DNA of 64,000 nucleotides. Origin: Actinomycetes bacterium (GTDB lineage: Bacteria; Actinomycetota; Acidimicrobiia; Acidimicrobiales; Palsa-688). The notes under the pieces were generated by a model that ran no database searches, had not been told where the DNA came from, and saw only the letters and a program-made list of their open reading frames with translations. Made by a program: the position numbers and the translations under genes. Position 1 is the first letter of the stretch. Each line of letters begins with the position of its first letter. This document shows, one piece after another, positions 25,589 through 35,008 of the stretch. The stretch spans positions 30,833 through 94,832 of the forward strand of contig JAJYMB010000027.1 of assembly GCA_021787365.1 (NCBI GenBank), written 5' to 3'.

Positions 25589-27624
25589 CCCTCCCCCACT
25601 CTTTCAGCCGGGACCAGTTCGAACAGGAGGTCGCCCCGTTCGACATGTGCCCCGGCACCGAACCCGACCCGCCCCACTTTGGCGTCGAAGCGGGCTTGGA
25701 GCGCGTACTCGGTTTTCATCGACTCGAGCATCCCGAGCACGTCGCCGGCCCGGACCTCGTCGCCGGCGGCCACGAAGATGGCTACGAGCGTGCCCGGTAG
25801 CTGTGCGATCACATGTTCTTCCCTCGGGGGGCGCGCCCGGTCGGTCGCGCCCGCAAGTTCGAAGCGGTGCGTCGACCCTTGGTGGGCCACCAGCAAGGAC
25901 GAGCCCTGGTCGGCGACCACGAAGCGCTCGAGCGACCCGTCCAGCTCGACCACCAAGGAAAACGGGCCGATGCGCTCTCGCCCTCCTGAGGCCGGAACCT
26001 CCGACAGCTGGGCCAGGCGCACGTGCACCCAGGGTTCGGTGCCGTCGATGGACACCGCCCAGGCCCCGTTGTCGCGCCCCCCGACCGGCGCGCCCGTGAT
26101 GTCGCGGCCGGCGTGGACCAGCACCTCGTGATGGGCGCCGTCGACCCAGAACGACAGCCTGGCCGGGGCCGGCGGGGCGCCGAGCCGGAAGCCGTCGCGC
26201 CCCAACGGATCCCTGGCGTCCTCGGCGACGGCGCGCTCTGCCAGTAGGACGGCGGAGGCTACGAGCCCAGGTCGCCAGTCGGGGCTGCCGAGGTCGCTCG
26301 CGTGCTCGTCGAGCCAGTCCGTCGTGACCTCGGCCCGGGAGAAGCGCTCCGAAGCGACCAGCCGGCGGAGGAACCCGAGGTTGGTCGTGAGGCCGAAGAT
26401 GGCCGTCCGGTCGAGGCCGTCGATGAGCTTCCGCCGAGCGGCCTCGCGGTCGGGCCCGTCAGCCACCAGCTTGGCGATCATGGCGTCGTAGTGCGTGCCG
26501 ACTTCCTGGCCCGCTTGCAGGGCCGCCTCCACCCGCACGCCGGCGGGCCAGCGCACGTACGTGGCCCGGCCAGCCTGGGGAAGGAACCCGTTGTCGGGGT
26601 CCTCGGCGTACACTCGCGCCTCTATCGCATGGCCCGAGAGCACGATGTCTTCTTGGGACAACCGGAGCGGTCGGCCGGCGGCCAGGCACAGCTGCAACTC
26701 GACCAGGTCGGTGCCGGTGACGGCCTCGGTGACCGGGTGCTCGACTTGGAGGCGGGTGTTCATCTCCAAGAAGTAGACCTCGTCGCCGGCCGCCAGGAAC
26801 TCGACGGTCCCGAGGCTCCGGTACGAGACATACGCGGCGATGCGGACCGCGGCATCGATGGCGGCCTGGCGCGCCGGCCAAGGGTTGATGGAGGCGGGCG
26901 CCTCCTCGACGACTTTTTGGTGCCGGCGCTGCACCGAACAGTCACGGTCGAAAAAGTGCACCACTTTCCCCGCCCCGTCGCCCACCACCTGAACTTCGAG
27001 GTGCCGGCCGGCGGGCACGTAGCGCTCGACCAGGAGCGCCCCGTCACCGAAGGCGGCGAGGGCCTCCCGGCCGGCGCCGGCGAGCGCCGCACCCAGTTCC
27101 CCCGGCCCGCTCACGAGCCTCATCCCCTTGCCTCCTCCGCCGGCCACCGCCTTTACGAGGCAGGGGAACCCGACCTCCTCCCCGGCCCGGCGTGCCAGCT
27201 CGCCAGGGGCGGCCCCTTCGACGGCGGGGAGCACCGGGGCTCCGGCCTCGTGAGCCAGGCGGCGCGCCCGGTCCTTGCGGCTCATGAGCTCGATGACTTC
27301 TGGCTGGGGGCCCACGAAGACGAGCCCGGCGGACTCGCAGGCGCGGGCGAAGCGAGCGTTCTCGGCCAGGAACCCATAGCCAGGGTGGACCGCGTCTGCT
27401 CCCGCCCGCTGCGCCGCGTCGAGCAGCGCCTCGACCGACAGGTACGACTCGGCGGCCGGCGCCGGCCCGATACGCAGGGCCTGGTCCGCCTCGGCCACAT
27501 GGGGAGCCTGGCGGTCGGCGTCGGAGTAGACAGCCACCGAACGCATGCCGAGGCGGCGCGCCGCCCTGATCACGCGCAGCGCGACTTCGCCCCGGTTGGC
27601 GACCAGCACCGTCCCGACGGCCAC
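25585..27624 (-). CDS. Biotin-dependent acyl-CoA carboxylase alpha subunit
   Basis: The 679-residue protein holds a biotin carboxylase domain (residues about 1-445: ILVANRGE-like start, ATP-grasp glycine loop GGGGKGMR, EMNTRLQVEHPVTE) and a C-terminal biotin carrier domain. The biotinyl lysine lies in LESMKTEY near residue 637, in place of the commoner EAMKM. With the beta subunit upstream and HMG-CoA lyase downstream, methylcrotonyl-CoA carboxylase is the likely role; other short acyl-CoAs are possible. The start is GTG with an AGGAAGG ribosome site. Confidence 0.92.
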   Translation of the reverse strand: MAVGTVLVANRGEVALRVIRAARRLGMRSVAVYSDADRQAPHVAEADQALRIGPAPAAESYLSVEALLDAAQRAGADAVHPGYGFLAENARFARACESAGLVFVGPQPEVIELMSRKDRARRLAHEAGAPVLPAVEGAAPGELARRAGEEVGFPCLVKAVAGGGGKGMRLVSGPGELGAALAGAGREALAAFGDGALLVERYVPAGRHLEVQVVGDGAGKVVHFFDRDCSVQRRHQKVVEEAPASINPWPARQAAIDAAVRIAAYVSYRSLGTVEFLAAGDEVYFLEMNTRLQVEHPVTEAVTGTDLVELQLCLAAGRPLRLSQEDIVLSGHAIEARVYAEDPDNGFLPQAGRATYVRWPAGVRVEAALQAGQEVGTHYDAMIAKLVADGPDREAARRKLIDGLDRTAIFGLTTNLGFLRRLVASERFSRAEVTTDWLDEHASDLGSPDWRPGLVASAVLLAERAVAEDARDPLGRDGFRLGAPPAPARLSFWVDGAHHEVLVHAGRDITGAPVGGRDNGAWAVSIDGTEPWVHVRLAQLSEVPASGGRERIGPFSLVVELDGSLERFVVADQGSSLLVAHQGSTHRFELAGATDRARPPREEHVIAQLPGTLVAIFVAAGDEVRAGDVLGMLESMKTEYALQARFDAKVGRVGFGAGAHVERGDLLFELVPAERVGEG

Positions 27625-27633
27625 CTGTCCTTC

Positions 27634-29190
27634 CTACATCCGGAACACGCCGTAGCCGGTGCGGCCCGCCGGGGCGCGAGAAGGTGCAGAGGCGGCGAGA
27701 GCCAGCCCCACGGCCAGCACGCGCCGAGTCTCCAGCGGGTCGATCACCCCGTCGTCCCAGAGGCGCGCCGTCGAGTAGTAGGGCGATCCTTGCTGCTCGT
27801 AGCGCTCCCGGATGCGTCCGGGGTCAGGGTCGCTGCCTCCGCCGCGGCCCCGCCCGACGACTTCGAGGACCGAGGCCGCCTGGTCGCCGCCCATGACCGA
27901 GATGCGCGCGTTCGGCCACATAAACAAAAAAAGCGGGTCATAGGCACGCCCGCACATGGCGTAATTACCTGCACCGAAAGAGCCCCCGATTATGACCGTC
28001 AACTTCGCTACGGACGAGCAGGCGACTGCGTTTACCAGCAATGCGCCGTCTTTGGTTATGCCCCTCTCCTCGTACTCGCGCCCGACCATGAAGCCATTTA
28101 CGTTCTGCAAGAACACGAGCGGGATCCGGCGCCGGTCGCACAGCTGCACGAAGTGGGCGCCCTTCCTCGCGGACTCGCCGAAAAGGATGCCGTTGTTGGC
28201 GACCACGCCAACGCGGTAGCCGAAAATATGGGCGAAGCCGCAGACGAGCGTCTCGCCGTAGTCGGCCTTCCACTCCGAAAAACGCGAACCGTCTACGGTC
28301 CTGCGGAGGACTTCGTGTACGTCGTAGGGGCGCCGGACGTCCGCCGGCACGATGTCGTAGATCTGAGAGGGGTCCTCCGCCGGCTCTTCGGGCTCGGCGT
28401 CTTGGCCTTCGCCCGCCGCGGGCGCCGGCGGCAGGGTCTCGACCATAGAGCGCAGGACCGCGAGGGCCTCGGCGTCGTCGCCGGCCAGGTGGTCCACCAC
28501 GCCGGAGCGCCGGGCGTGCATTTCCCCGCCGCCTAGTTGTTCTGCGGTCACGACCTCGCCCGTGGCCGCCTGGACGAGAGGCGGCCCGCCCAGGAATATC
28601 GTCCCCTCGCCCCGCACGATGACAGTTTCGTCGCTCATGGCGGGCACGTAGGCGCCCCCGGCAGTGGAAGAACCCATTACCGCGCACAGCTGGGGGATCC
28701 CCGCCGCCGACATCCTGGCCTGGTTGAAGAAAATGCGGCCGAAATTGTCCCGGTCGGGGAAGACTTCGTCTTGGAGGGGCAAATAGGCTCCGCCCGAGTC
28801 CACGAGGTAACAGCAAGCTAGCCGGCAGGCGGCGGCGACCTCCTGAGCGCGCAGGTGCTTTTTCACGGTCACCGGGAAGTACGTGCCGCCCTTCACGGTG
28901 GCGTCGTTGGCAACGACCATGCAGGGCCGCCCTGCCACCTTGCCGATCCCCGTCACTATCCCGGCAGCAGGGACGTCCTCGCCGTACATCCCCCAAGCGG
29001 CGAGCGGCGACAATTCGAGGAAGGAAGCGCCCGGGTCGAGCAGCCTGTCGACCCGCTCCCGGACGAGCAGCTTGCCGCGTTGGGTATGGCGCCGGCGTGC
29101 CCGTTCGTCGCCGCCTTGGCGGACGGCCGCCAGCCGCTCACGCAGCTCCGCCACCAGTTCGGCCAGAGTGGGCGCTGCCGGCGGAGACAT
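27634..29190 (-). CDS. Acyl-CoA carboxylase carboxyltransferase (beta) subunit
   Basis: About 518 residues, with the carboxyltransferase crotonase fold: the [21 protein letters not shown]-terminal segment, the oxyanion glycine regions [14 protein letters not shown] and [18 protein letters not shown], and a C-terminal KIDPLETR-like end. It resembles methylcrotonyl-CoA carboxylase beta. The track start at 29226 would overlap the divergent hydratase; the ATG at 29190 starts the conserved region and avoids this. Only 26 bases then separate the two divergent start codons. Confidence 0.92.
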   Translation of the reverse strand: MSPPAAPTLAELVAELRERLAAVRQGGDERARRRHTQRGKLLVRERVDRLLDPGASFLELSPLAAWGMYGEDVPAAGIVTGIGKVAGRPCMVVANDATVKGGTYFPVTVKKHLRAQEVAAACRLACCYLVDSGGAYLPLQDEVFPDRDNFGRIFFNQARMSAAGIPQLCAVMGSSTAGGAYVPAMSDETVIVRGEGTIFLGGPPLVQAATGEVVTAEQLGGGEMHARRSGVVDHLAGDDAEALAVLRSMVETLPPAPAAGEGQDAEPEEPAEDPSQIYDIVPADVRRPYDVHEVLRRTVDGSRFSEWKADYGETLVCGFAHIFGYRVGVVANNGILFGESARKGAHFVQLCDRRRIPLVFLQNVNGFMVGREYEERGITKDGALLVNAVACSSVAKLTVIIGGSFGAGNYAMCGRAYDPLFLFMWPNARISVMGGDQAASVLEVVGRGRGGGSDPDPGRIRERYEQQGSPYYSTARLWDDGVIDPLETRRVLAVGLALAASAPSRAPAGRTGYGVFRM

Positions 29191-29216
29191 CTCGTGACCG
29201 AGGTTAACATCGCCGC

Positions 29217-30026
29217 GTGCCACCAATTGACGGGGTTTACGTGAGGCTCGAGCACCACCACGGGGGGATGGTCGCGGAGCTGGTCCTCGACCGGCCCGGA
29301 GCGTTGAACGCGCTGTCCAGCGCCATGGCGGACCAGCTGGTGGCTGCCTGTGGCGAGCTCAGCCGGGAGCCGGCGGTGCGCGCTGCGGTCGTGTCTTCCA
29401 GTTCCGAGCGGGCCTTCTGCGCGGGCGCCGACCTGAAAGAGCGCGCCCGGATGAGCGATGCAGAACTGGTCGCGCAGCGGCCGGTCATGCGGGCGGCCTT
29501 CGAGGCCGTGCGGGCGATCGAAGCGCCAGTCATCGCAGCGGTCGCCGGCTACGCGCTCGGTGGCGGCCTCGAGCTGGCCCTGTCGTGCGACTTGATAGTG
29601 GCCGACGAGACGGCCGAGCTGGGCCTGCCCGAGGTGGCGGTCGGCTTGGTGCCGGGGGGAGGCGGCACGCAACTGCTCTCGCGTCGCGCCGGGCCAGGGC
29701 TTGCCGCCGACCTGATCCTAACCGCCAGGCGTATGGCTGCGGCCGAGGCGCACCGGCTCGGCCTCGTGGACCGCCTGGTCGGAGCGGGAGGAGCGCGCTC
29801 GGCCGCCCTCCAGCTGGCAATGGAGGTCGCGGCCAACTCGCCGACGGCCGTCAAGGCGGCCAAGCGGGCCCTCCGCCTCGGCGCCGACGCCGGGCTGCCC
29901 GCCGCCCTGGAGGTCGAGGACGCCGCTTGGCGGGCCGCAGCCGCGTCGGCCGAGCGCGCCGAGGGCATCAGGGCCTTCGCCGAAAAGCGCCGGCCGAGCT
30001 GGCGCCCCGCCGGGCCGGCCGGGTAG
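29217..30026 (+). CDS. Enoyl-CoA hydratase family protein, likely methylglutaconyl-CoA hydratase
   Basis: A 269-residue crotonase with the [16 protein letters not shown] start, the oxyanion region [11 protein letters not shown] and the second [18 protein letters not shown], and catalytic-type [17 protein letters not shown]. Its place beside methylcrotonyl-CoA carboxylase and HMG-CoA lyase suggests that it hydrates 3-methylglutaconyl-CoA. The start is GTG at 29217, or GTG at 29241. It diverges from the other leucine genes. Confidence 0.88.
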   Translation: MPPIDGVYVRLEHHHGGMVAELVLDRPGALNALSSAMADQLVAACGELSREPAVRAAVVSSSSERAFCAGADLKERARMSDAELVAQRPVMRAAFEAVRAIEAPVIAAVAGYALGGGLELALSCDLIVADETAELGLPEVAVGLVPGGGGTQLLSRRAGPGLAADLILTARRMAAAEAHRLGLVDRLVGAGGARSAALQLAMEVAANSPTAVKAAKRALRLGADAGLPAALEVEDAAWRAAAASAERAEGIRAFAEKRRPSWRPAGPAG

Positions 30027-30060
30027 CCGGCACCGCCCGGTAGCCCGACGCGCGCTGCCG

Positions 30061-32787
30061 TCAGCCGGCGAGCGGCGCCGGCAGGAGCCCTGCGAAGCTG
30101 GCCCGCCGCTGCGCCGGCCAGGCCTCCACCCAGGCCTCGAACTGGGGCACGGGCAGGGGCCTCGCCAGGTAGAAGCCTTGGGCTGCGGTGCAACCGAGGC
30201 TGGCCAGGCGCTCCAGGGTGGCCTCGTCCTCGACGCCTTCGGCGGTGACCGTCCGGCCGAGGGAGCGCGCCAGCTCGATGGTAGAGCGCACGATGGCTTC
30301 GTCGCCCCGGTCGGCCACTATGTCTTTCACGAAGGAACGGTCGATCTTCAAGTCGTCGAAGGGCAACCGCTTCAAGCGGCTGAGCGAAGAAAAGCCGGTG
30401 CCGTAGTCGTCGATCGCGAGGCTGACGCCGAGCTCGGCCAGCTCGCTCACCGCCGTCTCGGAACGCGGGGCGTCGCGCATGGTGCAGGACTCGGTGAGCT
30501 CCAAGGTGAGCGCCCGGGGCGGCAGCCCGTAGCGCCGGAGGGCTGTCTCCACTTTGTCGGCCACCGAGCCGCTGGCCAACGAACGGGCCGAAAGGTTCAC
30601 CGACACAGCCAGGCTCGGCATCCCTTGGCGCCAGCGCACCAGCTCGGAAAGGCTGCGCTCCAGCACCCACCAAGTGATCGGGTCGATCAGGCCCGAGCTC
30701 TCGGCTACCGGCACGAACTCGGTCGGCGAGACCGGGCCGAAGCGTTCGTGGTGCCAGCGGAGCAAGGCCTCACACCCGACCACATGCCCGGTGGCCAGCT
30801 CGACGACGGGCTGGTACCAGAGATCGAGGCCTTCGGTTTCGACAGCCCGGCGCAGCTCTGTCGCGAGGGTGAGGCGCCGGACGCTCATCTGGTCCTCGGC
30901 GGGGGTGTAGAAGCGAGTGCCCCCACCGCCGGACTTCGCCAGGTACATCGCCACCTCGGCGTGGCGCATGACGGTGGTGGCGTCGCGCGAGCCCCCGTGC
31001 GGTGCGGCCGTGGCGACCCCGACGCTCGCGTGGAGGTCCAGTGAGAGGCCCTCCACGAGATAAGGGCGGGAGAGGACTTTCAGGACTTCGTTGCACGCTT
31101 GTTCGAGCTCCACCGTGCCGGGCCTAACGAGCAGCAGGGCGAACTCGTCGCCGCCGAGCCGCGCGGCGGGTTCCTCGCCAGGGGCCTTGGCCATTTTCCT
31201 CCAAAAGGAGGTGCCTTCCCCCTCGAACCATGCTGCCGTCCCGACCTCCGAGTGCTCCCGCCGCCTCGAAGCGGCATCGTCGGCAAAGGCGGGGCCCAGG
31301 ACGGCCTCGGCCAGCCATGGGAGGGCAGAGGTGCCCGGTGCCCCCAGGTCTTGGAGGCGTCGTGCGACCTCGACCAGGACCGCGTCACCGGTCAGGTGGC
31401 CCAGGGTGTCGTTCACCTCTTTGAACCCGTCGAGGTCGACCAGCACCCCGGCGACAGCGCTCAATGGACGGGACTGGAGGACGTGCTCCACGTTGTGCAG
31501 GAAGTGTTCCCGGTTGGGCAACCCGGTGAGAGGGTCGTGCCTGGCCTGGTACCGGCGAGTGGCGAGCTCGCGACGGAGGCGTTCCATCGCTTCGCTGCTG
31601 CGCAGGGCCGTGCCGAGCGTGGCCGCGAGCGCCTCGAGGAAATGGAGGTCCTTGTCGGTGAAGCTGTAATTGTGGTACGCGGGGTCGGAGACGAGCAGGT
31701 ACCCGCAACCCTTCTTGCCGGGTTCCAGTGACGCCGCCATGGCGTCCGAGAAACCCTCCTCGGCGAGCGCGGCGGAAAGGCCGGTCACTTCCGAACCGGC
31801 TCGCTCACGGAGCGGGAGGGACTCGTTCACGAGCAGGTCCCGGGCCGAGAGGCCGTCTTCTTCGTCGAAGGCGAGCCGGCGCCCCCGGCCGAGAGAACAC
31901 CTGACCGCGATGGGGCCGGCCCCCGTCGCCACCGGCAGCACGACTTCGGTACGGTCGGCATGGGCGAGCAAGCTGGCGCGCTCCAGAGCGGTCGACATCA
32001 CGTCACGGGTGCTCGTGAGCGCAAGGAGCTCTCGCGTCAAGTTGTAGAGGTTGGCCACGTCCGAGTACCGCTCGTGCGTGGCGCGTGTTTCCTGGAAGGC
32101 CCGGTTGGCGCCGGCTACGACGAGGGAGAACAGAAGCGCCGTCCAGGGGTTGACCCATATGAGCAGGACCGCCATCATGGCACCCACGTAGCAGGCGGCC
32201 AGCGAGCCCAAGCTGTAGACGACGAGCGCTCGGACCGGGGGTACCCACCAGTGGAGCTCGTGGACCGACGCCGCCGCCAGCGCCAGCACCGTGTCCGCGG
32301 CCAGGACCATGAGCAACGCGAGGCCGGCTGCCGCCCAACCCTGCGGAGTTCCCGGTGCCGCTCCCGCCAGCAGGTGGTCGTAGACGATGATCCCGGCCCC
32401 GAGCGCGAGCGTGTAAGCGCCCCCCGAGACGACGGCCTTGCTGGCCTTCCGGCCCACATAGGCGCTCGCGGCGAGCGACCCGCAAAGAACGGCCGACAGT
32501 GCCAGCAGGGGCGACAGGTACACGACGCCGACGAGGGCCGGCAGTTCGGTGAGGCCGAGGGACAGGTTGACACGACGGCTGTGGAGCTTGACCGGGTTGG
32601 AGTCGCCGGCGAAGGCGCCGAGCGCGATAAGGGGCCACAGCTCCCAATAGTCGGGGCCGGCGGGGCGCAACGCCGCCAGGTGGCTCAGGTAGAGCCAGGC
32701 GGTGGCGGCGAACAAGCCCGCGGCCACCAGGCCGGCGCGCACCGACGCTGCTGTGGTTAGCTTGTGCCTGGACGCTTCCTTGCTCAA
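30061..32787 (-). CDS. Membrane GGDEF-EAL protein with GAF-like sensor
   Basis: The 908-residue protein has about seven membrane helices (residues 15-230, MASE-like), a GAF-like region (about 245-405), a GGDEF domain with an intact LGGDEF motif, and an EAL domain with EALLRW and DDYGTGFSSLSRLKRLPFD. It could make and break cyclic di-GMP. The GGDEF domain carries an extra stretch of about 50 residues just before the GGDEF motif, and no RxxD inhibition site is seen there. The start is TTG at 32787; a GTG at 32739 is possible. It converges on the enoyl-CoA hydratase gene. Confidence 0.9.
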   Translation of the reverse strand: MSKEASRHKLTTAASVRAGLVAAGLFAATAWLYLSHLAALRPAGPDYWELWPLIALGAFAGDSNPVKLHSRRVNLSLGLTELPALVGVVYLSPLLALSAVLCGSLAASAYVGRKASKAVVSGGAYTLALGAGIIVYDHLLAGAAPGTPQGWAAAGLALLMVLAADTVLALAAASVHELHWWVPPVRALVVYSLGSLAACYVGAMMAVLLIWVNPWTALLFSLVVAGANRAFQETRATHERYSDVANLYNLTRELLALTSTRDVMSTALERASLLAHADRTEVVLPVATGAGPIAVRCSLGRGRRLAFDEEDGLSARDLLVNESLPLRERAGSEVTGLSAALAEEGFSDAMAASLEPGKKGCGYLLVSDPAYHNYSFTDKDLHFLEALAATLGTALRSSEAMERLRRELATRRYQARHDPLTGLPNREHFLHNVEHVLQSRPLSAVAGVLVDLDGFKEVNDTLGHLTGDAVLVEVARRLQDLGAPGTSALPWLAEAVLGPAFADDAASRRREHSEVGTAAWFEGEGTSFWRKMAKAPGEEPAARLGGDEFALLLVRPGTVELEQACNEVLKVLSRPYLVEGLSLDLHASVGVATAAPHGGSRDATTVMRHAEVAMYLAKSGGGGTRFYTPAEDQMSVRRLTLATELRRAVETEGLDLWYQPVVELATGHVVGCEALLRWHHERFGPVSPTEFVPVAESSGLIDPITWWVLERSLSELVRWRQGMPSLAVSVNLSARSLASGSVADKVETALRRYGLPPRALTLELTESCTMRDAPRSETAVSELAELGVSLAIDDYGTGFSSLSRLKRLPFDDLKIDRSFVKDIVADRGDEAIVRSTIELARSLGRTVTAEGVEDEATLERLASLGCTAAQGFYLARPLPVPQFEAWVEAWPAQRRASFAGLLPAPLAG

Positions 32788-32952
32788 GGGGGTTGCCTCT
32801 CGGGAGCTCTTCGGACCAACTCAAATGGTCGGCCTGTAGGCAGGAGCCCTGTAGAAGGCCTGGTCATGGCTGGCCTCAGGGGTGAGAACGACCCGCAAAA
32901 GCGGAAAAAAACGACGGGCCTGGCCCGGGAGCGGAGGTGCTAGGTTCGGCCC

Positions 32953-33144
32953 GTGCACACGACCTACCTGGCCACCATTTCCAAGCACGACATCGCCGGC
33001 ATAGTCCTCGCCGTCGCGGCTGTCGTCCTCATCTTGTGGGGAGGCATACGGTTGGCGGCGAAGGCGGCCGAAGCTTCGCTCCTCCTGCTCGGGGCGGTGG
33101 TGGCGGCGGTGGTCTCGGTGCTCATGTTCACCAGGGCCATCTGA
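32953..33144 (+). CDS. Small membrane protein upstream of enolase
   Basis: A 63-residue protein from a GTG with two hydrophobic helices (about residues 15-30 and 42-59) separated by a short Lys/Arg-containing turn. No family recognised. It lies 35 bases before eno on the same strand and may be co-transcribed with it. Confidence 0.6.
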   Translation: MHTTYLATISKHDIAGIVLAVAAVVLILWGGIRLAAKAAEASLLLLGAVVAAVVSVLMFTRAI

Positions 33145-33179
33145 GCCCCGCGGCCGCCTCGGGCTAGGGTCTAAGCCCG

Positions 33180-34457
33180 ATGGCCTACAAAGTCTCCAAC
33201 GTCCATGCCCTGGAAATCCTCGACTCCCGAGGGAGGCCGACCCTCGAGGTCACGCTCCAGTTAGACGGCGGCGCCACAGGAGTAGCGGGCGTGCCCTCAG
33301 GTGCTTCCACGGGTAGCCGCGAAGCAGTCGAGCTGCGCGACGGCGACTCGAAGCGCTGGAAGGGCGCCGGCGTCACCAAGGCCGTCGCCAACGTGAACGG
33401 CGAGATCAACAAATTGGTCGCAGGACGCTCGTGGAAAAGCCTCGAAGAGCTGGACCGCGCCGTCATCGAGCTCGACGCCACGCCCAACAAGAGCCGCCTG
33501 GGGGCCAACGCCACCGTAGGGGTGTCGATGGCTGCGGCCCGCGCCATGGCCGTGGAGGACGGCCAGCCGCTTTACCGTTGGCTGGCCACCGACGAGAGCT
33601 TGATGCGGCTCCCGGTCCCCCATTTCAACGTCGTCAACGGCGGCGCCCACGCCCAGAACGAGCTCGAGTTCCAAGAGTTCATGCTCGCCCCCCTCGGCGC
33701 CCCGAACATCGCCGAGGCGGTGAGGGCGGGGGCGGAGATCTACCAGGCCCTCCGGGGCATCCTGCACGCCAAGGGCCACTCCACGGGCCTCGGTGACGAG
33801 GGGGGTTTCGCACCCGCGCTCGCCACCCCCGAAGATGTCCTCGACCTGCTCGTGGAAGCGATCGAGGCATCGGGGTACACGCCGGGGCGCGAGGGGGTGG
33901 CGCTGGCGCTCGACCCGGCGGCCTCGGAGATGCGCGAACCGGACGGCACCTACCGCTATTCGACCGGCACCCAGCTGAGCACCGACCAGATGATCGACCG
34001 CTACGAGGAGCTGACCAGCCGTTACCCGATCTGGTCGGTCGAAGATGGCCTCGGGGAGGACGACTGGGAGGGATGGGAAAGGCTGACCGCTCGCCTCGGC
34101 AGCCGGGTACAGCTGGTGGGCGACGACATCTTCGTCACCAACCCCTCCATAATCCGTGAGGCGATCGCCCGCAAGGTCGCCAACTCGGCGCTCATCAAGG
34201 TCAACCAGATCGGCACGGTCACCGAGACCCTGGAGGCGATCTCGGTGTGCCGGGGGGCGGGCTACACCCAGTTCATCTCGCACCGCTCCGGCGAGACACC
34301 CGACACCTTCATAGCCGACCTGGCCGTCGCCAGCGGCGCCGGCCAACTGAAGACCGGCGCCCCCGCTCGCGGGGAGCGTGTGGCCAAGTACAACCGCCTC
34401 ATAGGCATCGCAGCCGAGAACCCCGCCCTGGCCTACGGGATGCCCGGCCGGCGCTAA
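33180..34457 (+). CDS. eno: Enolase
   Basis: The 425-residue glycolytic enzyme converts 2-phosphoglycerate to phosphoenolpyruvate. It has the N-terminal EILDSRGRPTLEV, GASTGSREAVELRDGD, the catalytic glutamate region LGDEGGFAP, the catalytic lysine in ALIKVNQIGT and the C-terminal SHRSGETPDTFIADL. The length is normal. A short row of GGCCTGGTCC repeats follows the stop. Confidence 0.98.
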   Translation: MAYKVSNVHALEILDSRGRPTLEVTLQLDGGATGVAGVPSGASTGSREAVELRDGDSKRWKGAGVTKAVANVNGEINKLVAGRSWKSLEELDRAVIELDATPNKSRLGANATVGVSMAAARAMAVEDGQPLYRWLATDESLMRLPVPHFNVVNGGAHAQNELEFQEFMLAPLGAPNIAEAVRAGAEIYQALRGILHAKGHSTGLGDEGGFAPALATPEDVLDLLVEAIEASGYTPGREGVALALDPAASEMREPDGTYRYSTGTQLSTDQMIDRYEELTSRYPIWSVEDGLGEDDWEGWERLTARLGSRVQLVGDDIFVTNPSIIREAIARKVANSALIKVNQIGTVTETLEAISVCRGAGYTQFISHRSGETPDTFIADLAVASGAGQLKTGAPARGERVAKYNRLIGIAAENPALAYGMPGRR

Positions 34458-34479
34458 CCGCCGCGCTGGTTTCCGCGGC

Positions 34480-34543
34480 GGCCTGGTCCTGCGCCGGCCT
34501 GGTCCCGCGAGGCCTGGTCCCGCGACGGCCTGGCCCTGCGACG
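34480..34543. repeat. Short tandem repeat after eno
   Basis: Four imperfect 15-16 bp copies beginning GGCCTGGTCC at 34480, 34496, 34511 and GGCCTGGCCC at 34527. It lies in the convergent gap between eno and the next gene. No hairpin with a T-run is seen. Confidence 0.6.
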
Positions 34544-34571
34544 GGAGGCCCTGCGGCTGGCGGCGTGGCGG

Positions 34572-34919
34572 TCAGCCGGCGGAGCGGAGGCGCTGGCTGG
34601 CGCCGACGAGCGGCTTGGCGGCCTCCAGGAGCCAGTCCAGGCTGCGCTTCAACTGGTCCGGCGAACTGTCCAAGGCGAGGTCCCCCTCGATGTCGGAGAT
34701 GGCCCAGGCGAGCACGAACAGGAGGTCGTCGAGCCCCTCCACGGCCTTACGGGCCACTATCAGGTCCGACTCGGCGAGGCCGAGCTCGCGCGCACGTTTC
34801 CGGGCCTCGAAATCCCGCTGGCGGCAGCTGCGCCGGCAGTAACGGCGGGGGCGGCCAGCCCCGGTGGCAGGAGGAAGGTGTGCGCCGCACCAGGCGCACA
34901 CGGCCTCACGGTCCCTCAC
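34572..34919 (-). CDS. Small zinc-finger protein, conserved in Actinobacteria
   Basis: About 115 residues from a GTG at 34919. The N-terminus has a CAWCGAHLP...YCRRSC zinc-binding pattern followed by a basic helix (QRDFEARKRARELGL), and the rest is helical. Similar short proteins are common in actinobacteria but have no assigned role; nucleic-acid binding is likely from the ligands and charge. The track start at 35015 would overlap the divergent gene and is less likely. Confidence 0.7.
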   Translation of the reverse strand: MRDREAVCAWCGAHLPPATGAGRPRRYCRRSCRQRDFEARKRARELGLAESDLIVARKAVEGLDDLLFVLAWAISDIEGDLALDSSPDQLKRSLDWLLEAAKPLVGASQRLRSAG

Positions 34920-35008
34920 CGCGCTGAAACTAGCCGAGCTGAAACCAACCGGGCCGGCTCGCCGATAAGTGAATTTGCCCAGGCGCGCCGAAGTTGTAGC
35001 TTGGTGCG

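Noticed and set aside
26302-28536. 744-residue plus-strand ORF opposite the carboxylase genes
   Set aside because: Shadow of two well-supported carboxylase genes; composition (His/Arg/Val-rich) is that of an antisense frame.
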